A stretch of 64,000 bases of DNA, from positions 29,374 to 93,373 of the forward strand of contig NZ_LZKK01000315.1 in assembly GCF_001672815.1 (NCBI RefSeq). The letters are read 5' to 3'. This document shows positions 8,392 to 16,252 of this stretch, piece after piece; positions within the stretch are counted from its first letter, which is position 1; each line of letters starts with the position of its first letter. The DNA comes from Mycobacterium sp. E796 (GTDB taxonomy: Bacteria; Actinomycetota; Actinomycetes; Mycobacteriales; Mycobacteriaceae). Position numbers and translations under genes: made by a program. The notes below the pieces were generated by a model. The model was given only the letters and a program-made list of their open reading frames with translations. It ran no database searches and was not told the DNA's origin.

Positions 8392-9543
8392 ATGCCGCTG
8401 CAGCCCTGGATGCAACTGATCTCCGTAGACGACCACCTGATCGAGCACCCCAAGGTGTGGAGCGACCGCCTTCCCCAGAAATACCTGGGAGCGGGTCCGA
8501 AGATCATCGAGTGGGAGCGTCCCGACACTGGCCAGATGTGTCAGGTATGGGAATACGAAGGCCGGATCTACCCTTACATCGGACTCAACGCGGTGGCGGG
8601 CAAGAAGCCCGAGGAGTATGGCATCGAACCGGTCCGCTACGACGACATGATTCCGGGCTGCTACGACCCCAAGGCGCGGGTGGCCGACATGGACATCGAT
8701 GGCGTGCAGGCGATGACGTGTTTTCCGTCCTTCCCCCGGTTCGCCGGCGCGGTCTTCGCCGAGGGCGAGGACAAAGAACTCGCGCTGCTGTGCTCCCAAG
8801 CCTGGAACGACTTTCACATCGACGAGTGGGCGGCGACCGCGCCGGACCGGTTCGTGCCCGTCGCGATCCTGCCGTTCTGGGACCTCGACGCGAGCATCAA
8901 GGAACTTCACCGGATGGCCGCCAAGGGTGCCAAGTGCGTCAGCTTCCCCGACCTGCCGGATCGGCTCGGGCTGCCGTCGCTGCACAGCGATCACTGGGAC
9001 CCGTTGTGGTCGGCGTTCGAGGAGACCGACTTGGTGCTGGCGCAGCACTTCGGCTCCGGCGGCTTTCCCCCGCCGATCGCTTCGGACGCACCGTTTGCGG
9101 TCTTCATCGTGCTGATGGGGACCATCAGCATGGGCGCGTTGACGGACTGGCTGTTCTCCCAAGCGCTGCACAAGCATCCGAAGCTCAAGGTCGGGCTATC
9201 TGAAGGCGGCATCGGCTGGATCCCCTACATCCTGGAGCGCTGCGACAGCGTGTGGCGCAAACACCGCTTCTACCAGAACATCAACCAAGAGGTGCTGCCC
9301 AGCGATCTCTTCCGTCGCCACTTCCACGGCTGCTTCATCGAAGACGACTTCGGTATCGAGGCGCGACACCGGATAGGTATCGACAACATCACCTGGGAGT
9401 GCGACTACCCACATTCGGACTCGTTCTGGCCGCAGAGCCGGGACCGCGCAGCGCAGGCGTTCAAGGACGTTCCCGACGACGAGGTGCACCAGATAGTCGA
9501 GCTCAACACGCGCAAGCTGTACAACTTTCCACGATCTGCATGA
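8392..9543 (+). CDS. Amidohydrolase family protein (ACMSD-like metal-dependent hydrolase)
   Basis: This 383-residue TIM-barrel protein starts at ATG 8392 (AAGGAAG upstream). SVDDHLIEHP at the N-terminus replaces the canonical HxH strand-1 metal motif by DDH, and WECDYPHSDSFW near residue 340 supplies the strand-8 Asp. VLAQHFGS near residue 217 fits a further His ligand. The last base pairs overlap the small gene at 9540 (ATGA). Relatives act as decarboxylases or hydrolases on ring-derived acids. The divergent SDR/LLM pair and the downstream FadE genes suggest it handles an intermediate of the same pathway. Confidence 0.85.
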   Translation: MPLQPWMQLISVDDHLIEHPKVWSDRLPQKYLGAGPKIIEWERPDTGQMCQVWEYEGRIYPYIGLNAVAGKKPEEYGIEPVRYDDMIPGCYDPKARVADMDIDGVQAMTCFPSFPRFAGAVFAEGEDKELALLCSQAWNDFHIDEWAATAPDRFVPVAILPFWDLDASIKELHRMAAKGAKCVSFPDLPDRLGLPSLHSDHWDPLWSAFEETDLVLAQHFGSGGFPPPIASDAPFAVFIVLMGTISMGALTDWLFSQALHKHPKLKVGLSEGGIGWIPYILERCDSVWRKHRFYQNINQEVLPSDLFRRHFHGCFIEDDFGIEARHRIGIDNITWECDYPHSDSFWPQSRDRAAQAFKDVPDDEVHQIVELNTRKLYNFPRSA

Positions 9544-9785
9544 CCGCCGACGGCGTCGAGCCGGTCGAACAGCTGCCACTGTCTGACTGGACGGACCAGG
9601 ACCTGCTCACCAAGGACGAGGCACGAGAGCGCCTCGTCGAGGAGATCGGCCGCACGCGAGTGCGGCTGGGCCAGCTCGACGCCGCCAACTCCGATGACAA
9701 GGCCGAAATCACGCTGTTGACACGTCGTCTCAACGCGATGGAATCCATTCGGGACGAATACAGCACACACCTCGACCGGCGGTGA
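9540..9785 (+). CDS. Small charged, probably coiled-coil protein of unknown function
   Basis: This 81-residue protein is rich in Glu, Arg, Asp and Leu. The central and C-terminal part (about residues 20-78) reads as helices with heptad-like Leu spacing and no Cys or membrane segment. Its ATG overlaps the stop of the amidohydrolase (ATGA), so expression is coupled to it. A degenerate copy of its 3' end survives at 16202-16249, again beside a FadE gene. This suggests that the small gene and its neighbours were once duplicated. No function is known to me; a role as accessory subunit of the amidohydrolase is a guess. Confidence 0.7.
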   Translation: MTADGVEPVEQLPLSDWTDQDLLTKDEARERLVEEIGRTRVRLGQLDAANSDDKAEITLLTRRLNAMESIRDEYSTHLDRR

Positions 9786-9795
9786 CCTGGTCATC

Positions 9796-9808
9796 TGGTT
9801 TGAAACCA
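9796..9808. repeat. Perfect 13-base palindrome upstream of the double-length FadE
   Basis: TGGTTTGAAACCA has 6-base arms around a central G. It lies just after the small coiled-coil gene and about 100 bases before the GTG of the FadE at 9909. It might be an operator or a small hairpin. It is short enough to occur by chance. Confidence 0.25.
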
Positions 9809-9908
9809 CCTAAGCCATAACCCGATTGCGACCAACTGCCGGTTTCGCCACCACGTCGTGGTCCAGCGACGAGCCGTTGACGTCGAAACCAAGAATGGAG
9901 CGTTGCCT

Positions 9909-12059
9909 GTGCCGCTGGCGATAACAGAAGACCATCGCGACCTCGCCGAGGTGGCGAGTGCCCTGGTATCCGGGCGCGGAGGTATCGCCTCCGCACGTCG
10001 GATCCTGCTCGACCCGCATGTCCCCGACCGTTGGTGGTCGACCGATCCCCTCTGGAAAGAGATCGTGTCGACCGGGTGGCTCGGAATGCACATCGACGAG
10101 AAGTACGGTGGCCAGGGCTATCGCCTGCCCGAGCTGGCCATCGTGCTCGAACAGCTTGGCCGTGCCGCGCTCGGCGGCCCCTTCCTGCCGACGGCCGCAG
10201 CGTCATCGGTGATTGCCCAGTTCGGTACCGATGAACAGCGCGAACGTTGGTTGCCGGGGCTGGTGTCCGGCGATGTCGTTGCCGGCATAACCTTCGCCGG
10301 CGATTCAATCGCGATCGCGTCGCGCATGTCGGTTGACGCCGTCCCGGCGCTCGCCGAACCCGGAGCCGACCTGTATCTGGTGTGGGCCGGACCGGATGTG
10401 CTGATCGTCCCGGCGGGTGACTCTGTCGAGGCTCGACGCACCGACAGCATCGATCAGCTGATGAGACCCATTGCAGCCATTGCCATGTCGTCGGCGCCGA
10501 TAGCCGACACGCTCGTCGGGGCAGCGTCACCGGCTATGAAGATCTTGCGTCTGCTCGTGGCCGCCGAGGCCGCCGGTGGCCTCGCCGCGTGCACCGAAAT
10601 GGCCACGGCCTACGCGGCCACCCGCGAGCAGTTCGGCAGGCCGATCGGGTCATTTCAAGCCATAAAGCACCACTGCGCCAACATGCTCTTTGACACCGAA
10701 CTGGCAACCGGTGTCGTCTGGGATGCGGCACGGGCCACCGGCAGGGAGGCCGATCTGGCGGCCGCCATGGCCGCGGGCCATGCGCTGCCAGCGTACCAAC
10801 GGGTGTCATTGAAGACCGTCCAGATACTCGGCGGCATCGGCTACACCTGGGAGCACGATGCCCACCTGTACGTCCGGCGCGCGACGGTGCTGAATGCGTT
10901 CTTCGGCGATCAATCAGTGCTTCGTGACGCGGTGTACGACATGCAACGCGAGGGGTTGCGCCGGCGCAATTCCGTCGACCTGCCGCCCGAGGCCGCGCAA
11001 TACCGGCAGTCAGCGGAGCAGTTTCGCGCCGACCTCGCCACGACGAAAGATCAAGACCGCCAAAAGTTCTGGGCGCGAAGCGGCTATCTGCAGCCGCACT
11101 GGCCGAAGCCTTACGGTCGCGCCGCCGACTCCGCCGAACAGCTGGTGATCGAGGAGGTGCTCGCCGGGCTGGACAAACCGAGCCTCGGCCTGGGCGAATG
11201 GGTAGTCCCGACCCTGCTGCAACACGGCACCCCCGAACAGATCGAGCGGTTGATGTGGCCGAGCCTTGAAGGCGACGTGCGATGGTGCCAGCTGTTCAGT
11301 GAGCCCGGTGCAGGATCTGACGCTGCGGCGGTCACTACACGCGCCAAGCGGGTCGACGGCGGCTGGCTGGTCACCGGGCAGAAGGTGTGGACCAGCGACG
11401 CAATGAACTGTCAGCGCGGCCTGGCCACGGTCCGGACTGACCCCGACGCCGCCAAACACAAAGGCATTACGGCGATGATCATCGATCTTGCCGCTCCCGG
11501 GGTGACCATTCGTCCACTCACCGAGATCACCGGCGAAACACTGTTCAATGAAGTGTTCTTCGACGATGTTCTTGTCACCGACCGCGATGTCGTCGGAGCC
11601 GTCAACGCAGGCTGGGCGGTCGCCATGGCGACGCTGGCCAACGAGCGGGTTTCGATCGGAGGCGGTTCGGTCACCATGGAGGCCGAATCCTTACTCGATC
11701 TGATGAGACGTCACGGCGGAAATGACCGCGGACTTGCGCGTGAGGTTGGGGCCCTGCTCGTCGAGGCCTATGGCATCGCTGCCCTCAACATGCGCCAAGC
11801 CGCCCGCGCCGTGTTCGAATCGGGCCCGGGCGTTGAAGGCAACATCGTCAAAATCGTGGGCGCAGAACATGCTCAGCGTGTGGCCGAGCTGGCGCTGAGC
11901 ATCGCCAGGCCCGCTCTGCTCACCGGCGAGGCACCCGAGGTCACGCATGATTACCTGTTCAGCCGCTGCTTGACAATCGCCGGTGGGACTTCAGAGATCA
12001 TCAGAAACCTTGTTGCCGAGCGTCTTCTGGGACTGCCACGCGAGCCATCAACAAGGTAG
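9909..12059 (+). CDS. Double-length acyl-CoA dehydrogenase (two fused FadE domains, FadE34-like architecture)
   Basis: The 716-residue protein holds two acyl-CoA dehydrogenase units. The first (about 1-350) contains REQFGRPIGSFQAIKH and ILGGIGYTWEHDAHLY; the second (about 365-716) contains FSEPGAGSDAA and ends with IAGGTSEIIRNLVAERLLGLP. The start is GTG 9909, with GGAG eight bases upstream. M. tuberculosis FadE34, a cholesterol side-chain enzyme, has the same fused layout, in which one half carries catalysis and the other is degenerate. Here the C-terminal half has the complete tail. The protein probably dehydrogenates a bulky acyl-CoA, working as a homodimer in place of a heterotetramer. 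Confidence 0.85.
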   Translation: MPLAITEDHRDLAEVASALVSGRGGIASARRILLDPHVPDRWWSTDPLWKEIVSTGWLGMHIDEKYGGQGYRLPELAIVLEQLGRAALGGPFLPTAAASSVIAQFGTDEQRERWLPGLVSGDVVAGITFAGDSIAIASRMSVDAVPALAEPGADLYLVWAGPDVLIVPAGDSVEARRTDSIDQLMRPIAAIAMSSAPIADTLVGAASPAMKILRLLVAAEAAGGLAACTEMATAYAATREQFGRPIGSFQAIKHHCANMLFDTELATGVVWDAARATGREADLAAAMAAGHALPAYQRVSLKTVQILGGIGYTWEHDAHLYVRRATVLNAFFGDQSVLRDAVYDMQREGLRRRNSVDLPPEAAQYRQSAEQFRADLATTKDQDRQKFWARSGYLQPHWPKPYGRAADSAEQLVIEEVLAGLDKPSLGLGEWVVPTLLQHGTPEQIERLMWPSLEGDVRWCQLFSEPGAGSDAAAVTTRAKRVDGGWLVTGQKVWTSDAMNCQRGLATVRTDPDAAKHKGITAMIIDLAAPGVTIRPLTEITGETLFNEVFFDDVLVTDRDVVGAVNAGWAVAMATLANERVSIGGGSVTMEAESLLDLMRRHGGNDRGLAREVGALLVEAYGIAALNMRQAARAVFESGPGVEGNIVKIVGAEHAQRVAELALSIARPALLTGEAPEVTHDYLFSRCLTIAGGTSEIIRNLVAERLLGLPREPSTR

Positions 12060-12107
12060 AACGAATGGCCGTGATTGACACAGTCCGCGAGGAGGCTTGA
12101 GAAGACC

Positions 12108-13259
12108 GTGACCGTCGAGCGACTACTGCCGACACCGGAAGCACACGACCTCATCGACCTGGTGCGGCAGGTGGCAGACAAAATTCTTGATCCCGTCGTC
12201 GATCACCACGAACGTGAACACACCTATCCCGAAGGGGTTTTCAAGACGCTGGGAGACGCGGGGCTGTTGAGCCTGTCGCAACCCGTCGAATGGGGCGGTG
12301 GCGGCCAACCGTTCGAGGTGTACCTCCAGGTGTTGGAAGAGTTGGCGGCACGCTGGGCGGCGGTGGCGGTGGCCGTCAGCGTGCACAGCCTCGCGTGCCA
12401 TCCGTTGCTGACGTTCGGTTCGGAAGACCAGCGGCGGCGGTGGCTCCCCGACATGCTCGGTGGCGCCACCATCGGCGCCTACAGTCTGTCCGAGCCCGAC
12501 GCAGGATCCGACGCCGCCGCCCTCCGATGTCAAGCGGTGCGAACGGTCGAGGGATACCAGATCACCGGCACCAAAGCATGGATCACGCACGGCGGCTTGG
12601 CCGACTTCTACACTCTCTTCGCTCGTACCGGTGAAGGCTCGCGCGGCATCAGTTGTTTCCTCGTACCCGGGGACGCGGCGGGGCTTACCTTCGGTCCGCC
12701 CGAGGACAAGATGGGGCTCAACGGAGTGCCCACCACGTCGGCCTTCTACGACGGAGTCGAGCTGGCCCTGGAGCGGCGCATCGGGGAGGAAGGCCAAGGC
12801 CTCCCCATCGCATTCAGCGCGCTCGACAGTGGGCGGCTCGGCATCGCGGCGGTCGCCGTCGGCATCGGCCAAGCGGCGTTGGACCAGGCCGTGTCCTACG
12901 CGCAGCAGCGAACCACGTTCGGCCGGCGCATCATTGACCATCAGGGTCTTGGATTCGTTCTGGCAGACATGGCCGCCGCCGTCGACTCCGCTCGCGCGGC
13001 CTACCTCGACGCCGCGCGGCGACGCGACGCCCGCATGCCGTATTCGCGAAGTGCGTCGGTAGCCAAGCTGGTGGCTACTGACGCCGCGATGAAGGTGACC
13101 ACCGATGCCGTTCAAGTGCTTGGCGGCTACGGCTATACCCGTGACTACCGAGTCGAGCGGTACATGCGCGAAGCGAAGATCACGCAGATCTTCGAGGGCA
13201 CCAACCAAATTCAGCGTTTGGTGATCGGCCGTCAGCTCAGCGCTGCCGCGGACAGGTAG
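12108..13259 (+). CDS. Acyl-CoA dehydrogenase with MCAD/SCAD-type catalytic Glu
   Basis: The protein has 383 residues from GTG 12108. AGGAGG lies 12 bases upstream, slightly far, so a TTG at 12075 is an alternative. SLSEPDAGSDAA (about residues 127-138) is the FAD/substrate signature, and the C-terminus reads IFEGTNQIQRLVIGRQL, where Glu363 takes the position of the MCAD catalytic base. Unlike most FadE proteins in this window, it therefore looks like a self-sufficient homotetrameric enzyme. It follows the double-length FadE by 48 bases and precedes a MaoC-type hydratase, which gives consecutive beta-oxidation steps. Confidence 0.9.
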   Translation: MTVERLLPTPEAHDLIDLVRQVADKILDPVVDHHEREHTYPEGVFKTLGDAGLLSLSQPVEWGGGGQPFEVYLQVLEELAARWAAVAVAVSVHSLACHPLLTFGSEDQRRRWLPDMLGGATIGAYSLSEPDAGSDAAALRCQAVRTVEGYQITGTKAWITHGGLADFYTLFARTGEGSRGISCFLVPGDAAGLTFGPPEDKMGLNGVPTTSAFYDGVELALERRIGEEGQGLPIAFSALDSGRLGIAAVAVGIGQAALDQAVSYAQQRTTFGRRIIDHQGLGFVLADMAAAVDSARAAYLDAARRRDARMPYSRSASVAKLVATDAAMKVTTDAVQVLGGYGYTRDYRVERYMREAKITQIFEGTNQIQRLVIGRQLSAAADR

Positions 13260-13302
13260 GACCGCGTCCGTTCGCGCGACCATATGAGGAGAGGAGAAAC
13301 CA

Positions 13303-13785
13303 ATGAGCGATCCCGTTCCCGCATCGACGACCGAGCAGGCACCTCCCCTGCACCGTGGACGCACCTGGGATGAGCTTCCAGTGGGCCTGTCCTTCCGCAC
13401 CGGCAGCCGCACGGTCACCGAAGCCGATTTCGTCCAGTTCGTCACCTGGGCGGGATTCACTGAACCACTCTTCATGGACGCGTCAGAGGTCCTCGAGAGC
13501 AACGGCCGTCGACTGGTGCCAGCTGCCCTGACCTATAGCGTCGCCGAGGGACTGGTGATACAAACCCTGGCATTCGCTGGAACCGGGATCGCTTTCCTGG
13601 GGATGACTTTGACGGCGCGGCGGCCCGTCTACGTCGGCGACACGCTGCACGCTGTAGTCACCATCACCGAATCCCGTGCGACGAAAAAGCCCGACCGCGG
13701 CATGGTGGAAAGCACCGTAAGCGTCCGCAACCAACACTACGAGGAAGTCCTCGAGTACACCCCCACACGGTTAATCCGGGGCTGA
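13303..13785 (+). CDS. MaoC-like (hotdog-fold) enoyl-CoA hydratase/dehydratase
   Basis: This 160-residue protein has a single hotdog domain. It begins with RTWDELPVGLSFRTGSRTVTEAD, as MaoC_dehydratas proteins do (a strand, then the VTEADF helix), and the conserved FMDA/GLVIQ region follows. A strong purine-rich site (AGGAGAGGAGAA) precedes ATG 13303. Such proteins hydrate enoyl-CoAs, here presumably the product of the FadE just upstream. The clear D-x5-H catalytic pair is not obvious, so activity is not certain. Its last 15 bases overlap the convergent ferredoxin gene. Confidence 0.85.
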   Translation: MSDPVPASTTEQAPPLHRGRTWDELPVGLSFRTGSRTVTEADFVQFVTWAGFTEPLFMDASEVLESNGRRLVPAALTYSVAEGLVIQTLAFAGTGIAFLGMTLTARRPVYVGDTLHAVVTITESRATKKPDRGMVESTVSVRNQHYEEVLEYTPTRLIRG

Positions 13786-13983
13786 ACGCTCGACGATGGT
13801 GATAGCTCGTTCAGGGCAGGCGTCGGCACCTCGGCGGGCCTGGTCGATGAACTCGGGGCCCACCTCCCGTTCGGGCGGGATGCAGTAGCCGGCGTCGTCG
13901 AGGTGGTAGACGTCTGGTCCTGCGGCCGCGCACAGCGCATGGCCGACACAATGTGCGGCATCGAATTCGATGCGAACGGTCAC
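13771..13983 (-). CDS. Small single-cluster ferredoxin, probable P450 partner
   Basis: The protein has 70 residues. The cluster ligands are CVGHALC (Cys12 and Cys18, with His15 in place of the middle Cys) and a later ACPERAI Cys. This is the CxxHxxC...CP variant found in mycobacterial ferredoxins that reduce cytochromes P450. The GTG start overlaps the stop of the P450 gene by four bases (GTGA), which supports a dedicated electron-donor role. Replacement of the second Cys points to a 3Fe-4S cluster or a His-influenced cluster; the exact type cannot be read from sequence. Confidence 0.9.
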   Translation of the reverse strand: MTVRIEFDAAHCVGHALCAAAGPDVYHLDDAGYCIPPEREVGPEFIDQARRGADACPERAITIVERSAPD

Positions 13984-15206
13984 TGCTCGCCCCCGAGGTC
14001 AACCTGTGGGCCGGGAGTAAAGGCGATGGGCAGTTCGCGCATGGCCCAGACCTCACCGGCGTCTTCGAAACGCTTGGGTGTCCCGTCGAGGCGGTAATCC
14101 GGGAGCCGCTCGAGGACTTCGCCGAGCATTTCCTGGAACATGACACGCGCCAGGTGCGATCCGAGGCAGCGGTGCATCCCGACACCGAAAGCCATGTGCT
14201 TCTGGCTGTTCTCGCGGTCCAGGCGGATCGTATCGGGGTCTTCAAACACTGCTGGGTCACGGTTGGCGGCCGCCCACATCAGGATCGCCCGGTCCCCCGC
14301 TTCCAGACGGCTGCCGTGGAACTCCGCGTCACGCGACACGGTGCGCGCCAATCCCAAGGTCGGTGTGCAGTGCCGCAGAAACTCATCCGTTGCCGTCTTG
14401 ATCCGATTCGGGTCGTCGATCAACTGCTGTCTCAGTTCCGGGCGCTGGGTCAGTTCGAACAGCACGTTGCCGGTCAGCCCGCTGGTGGTGTCCATGCCGC
14501 CCAGCATCATCAGCACCGTGTACATGAGGATCTGGGTGTCGTCCATGGGGACTCCATCGATCTGCCCGCCCAGAATGCGGCCAAAGACGTCGTCGCCAAT
14601 GTCACCGCTCTCCCGACGCTCGGTCATGTTCTTGTAGATCTCACCGAACATCTCCATGACCGCAGCACCGGCCTTCTCCTCGTCGTGCGTGCGGTCGTGC
14701 ACCATCGAATGCACCCAGTGCACCCATTGCAAATACATTGATTCGTCGAAGCCGAGCATGAGCAGAATCAGCTTGGCCGGCATAGGCGTCGTCAGTTCGC
14801 CGACGATGTCGCAGTGTCCGCGCTCGATGAACCCGTTGACCATCTCTCTGGCCATCCGGCGAGCGCGCGACCGCAGCGCCTCGGCCTGTCCCGGCGAGAA
14901 TGCCTTGACCGTAACCTGACGGAGCTTTTGCGTCAGTGGCGGATCCGATTCGATCGGAAGGATGGGGAACGGCGCACCGCTCGCGGGCACTCCCACCGAC
15001 GGATACGAATTGAAGAGATCATCGTCGCGCGCGGCCTCGAACACTGACTCGTAGTCGAGCAACGTCCAGAACCCGCCATGTTGCTCGGAATGTGCCACCG
15101 GGCAACGCGATCGCATCGCGGCCAGCGTTTCGTGCGCCGACTCCCGGAATTCCGGCGAGTGGTGGTCGAAATTCTCGGCAACCGAAGTCTTTGTTGGCGT
15201 CGACAC
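13980..15206 (-). CDS. Cytochrome P450 monooxygenase
   Basis: This is a 408-residue soluble bacterial P450. The I-helix has GGMDTTSG (in place of the usual AGxDTT), the ExxR region follows, and FGVGMHRCLGSHLAR carries the heme-ligand Cys at about residue 347. I chose GTG 15206 because GAGGAG lies just upstream and the protein then begins as the family does; 40 further in-frame codons lie upstream without a ribosome site. It is translationally coupled to the ferredoxin and diverges from the TetR gene at 15381. It probably hydroxylates a hydrophobic substrate of the pathway. Confidence 0.92.
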   Translation of the reverse strand: MSTPTKTSVAENFDHHSPEFRESAHETLAAMRSRCPVAHSEQHGGFWTLLDYESVFEAARDDDLFNSYPSVGVPASGAPFPILPIESDPPLTQKLRQVTVKAFSPGQAEALRSRARRMAREMVNGFIERGHCDIVGELTTPMPAKLILLMLGFDESMYLQWVHWVHSMVHDRTHDEEKAGAAVMEMFGEIYKNMTERRESGDIGDDVFGRILGGQIDGVPMDDTQILMYTVLMMLGGMDTTSGLTGNVLFELTQRPELRQQLIDDPNRIKTATDEFLRHCTPTLGLARTVSRDAEFHGSRLEAGDRAILMWAAANRDPAVFEDPDTIRLDRENSQKHMAFGVGMHRCLGSHLARVMFQEMLGEVLERLPDYRLDGTPKRFEDAGEVWAMRELPIAFTPGPQVDLGGEQ

Positions 15207-15289
15207 GAGTGCGTCCTCCTCGATGAGTCCTGTCGGTCTCCGCCGCGATTCGCGCAGCTTGGCGGAATAGCCGGTCCGATACCGACTGC

Positions 15290-15316
15290 AACTACAGTTT
15301 TCTAGATTATGTAGTT
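15290..15316. promoter_or_regulatory. Inverted repeat, candidate TetR operator between P450 and TetR
   Basis: AACTACA (15290-15296) and TGTAGTT (15310-15316) form a perfect 7-base inverted repeat with a 13-base AT-rich spacer. It lies in the 174-base gap between the divergent P450 (start 15206) and TetR gene (start 15381). A TetR-family dimer encoded next door is the natural candidate ligand. This is inferred from position and symmetry only. Confidence 0.45.
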
Positions 15317-15380
15317 CACACAGCACACTAGCGAGTGATGTAGCCTACGGTCAACACAACGGTGAAAGCGGTGGGGCGAA

Positions 15381-16046
15381 ATGAACACGCTCGACGCGGC
15401 GAAGCGGACGGACAGGCACCGCGCCCCGGCGTGGGGCGCCGACCTCCCGCTCACGGAAGACGATGCGCGAGAACGGCTCATCGAAGCGGCCGAAGCGTGT
15501 TTCGTTGAGCGCGGACCAAGTCGAACCAAGGTGACACACGTAGCCGCGAAGGCGGGCGTCCACCGCACCACCGTCTATTCGTACTTTCCCAACATGGACG
15601 CCATCCTCGCGGCGTGCTTCGTCAGGGCGGCCGGCTCGGTCGTCGCGGCCGCCGAACCCTACTTCGCCGAAGATCGCCCGTTCATCGACCGACTGATCAA
15701 TGCCATGATGGCCGGGCTTCATGCCGCCCGCAGCAACCCCACCATGCTGTCGATGACAGCGCCCCATGATTTGGCCCGTACACATCGCGCGGCAGAGCGG
15801 TCGGAGGCGTGGCGCACCGAGATCGTCGAAGGGCTAGCCGCTCGCTTCGCCACGGCGACACCCGGTGAAGTGCGCACCGACGTCTCGCCGCATCAAATGG
15901 CTCACTGGGTAGCTCGGATCGCGTTCAGCCTCATCGAGGATCCGGGAAGTCCCGACGTAGGCGGCGATGAGGGCTTGCTGCGTGCGTTCCTTCCGGGCGC
16001 GATCGCGCCGCAAGCCCGGCCCGGTCGCGCTAGCCGATCGCGGTAG
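15381..16046 (+). CDS. TetR-family transcriptional regulator
   Basis: The protein has 221 residues. A TetR-type helix-turn-helix lies at about residues 28-74; the recognition helix is within AAKAGVHRTTVYSYFPNMDAI. The C-terminal part, which should bind the ligand, is not recognisable further. It diverges from the P450/ferredoxin pair across a region with a 7-base inverted repeat, so it probably represses itself and that pair. The purine run GGTGGGGCGAA precedes the ATG in place of a clear AGGAGG site. Confidence 0.9.
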   Translation: MNTLDAAKRTDRHRAPAWGADLPLTEDDARERLIEAAEACFVERGPSRTKVTHVAAKAGVHRTTVYSYFPNMDAILAACFVRAAGSVVAAAEPYFAEDRPFIDRLINAMMAGLHAARSNPTMLSMTAPHDLARTHRAAERSEAWRTEIVEGLAARFATATPGEVRTDVSPHQMAHWVARIAFSLIEDPGSPDVGGDEGLLRAFLPGAIAPQARPGRASRSR

Positions 16047-16140
16047 CTCTGCTCGTTTGCGCTTTTTCGCGCCCCCGCCGGCCTCCTAGCGGTACCGCGC
16101 AGTCACCTTGCCCAAGGGCCGAGCCTGCCGCTACACTTCC

Positions 16141-16157
16141 GAAATAACTAAATGTTT
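16141..16157 (+). promoter_or_regulatory. AT-rich promoter element, second copy of the 17-mer at 8336
   Basis: GAAATAACTAAATGTTT is identical to 8336-8352, and CTACACT stands just upstream in both places. It lies about 70 bases before the FadE at 16224. It is followed within 45 bases by a remnant of the small gene that at the first locus lies 1.4 kb downstream of this element. The element and remnant therefore look like two ends of a deleted duplicate. Confidence 0.55.
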
Positions 16158-16197
16158 GACGAATTTGGTTTCAGTCTCCGCCACATCCGGGGATGAT

Positions 16198-16252
16198 CCT
16201 CCTCAACGCGATGGAATCGGTCCTTGACGAATACGGCACACACCTCGACGTC
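16198..16252 (+). pseudogene. Remnant of the 3' end of a small coiled-coil gene (paralogue of 9540-9785)
   Basis: Bases 16202-16249 match 9729-9776, the end of the small gene, at 42 of 48 positions. In that frame it reads LNAMESVLDEYGTHLD, against LNAMESIRDEYSTHLD in the intact protein. No upstream part and no stop at the expected place remain; the frame runs on into the acyl-CoA dehydrogenase gene in another phase. The FadE gene begins inside this remnant. Confidence 0.65.

Noticed and set aside
9796..9808. Palindrome TGGTTTGAAACCA as a firm operator
   Set aside because: Only one copy was seen and the arms are six bases long; listed as a weak repeat only.
12123..13502. Long minus-strand open frame (about 459 codons) opposite the FadE at 12108
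   Set aside because: It mirrors a well-supported FadE gene in a GC-rich genome, has Arg/Gly/Val/His-rich composition and no recognisable domain.
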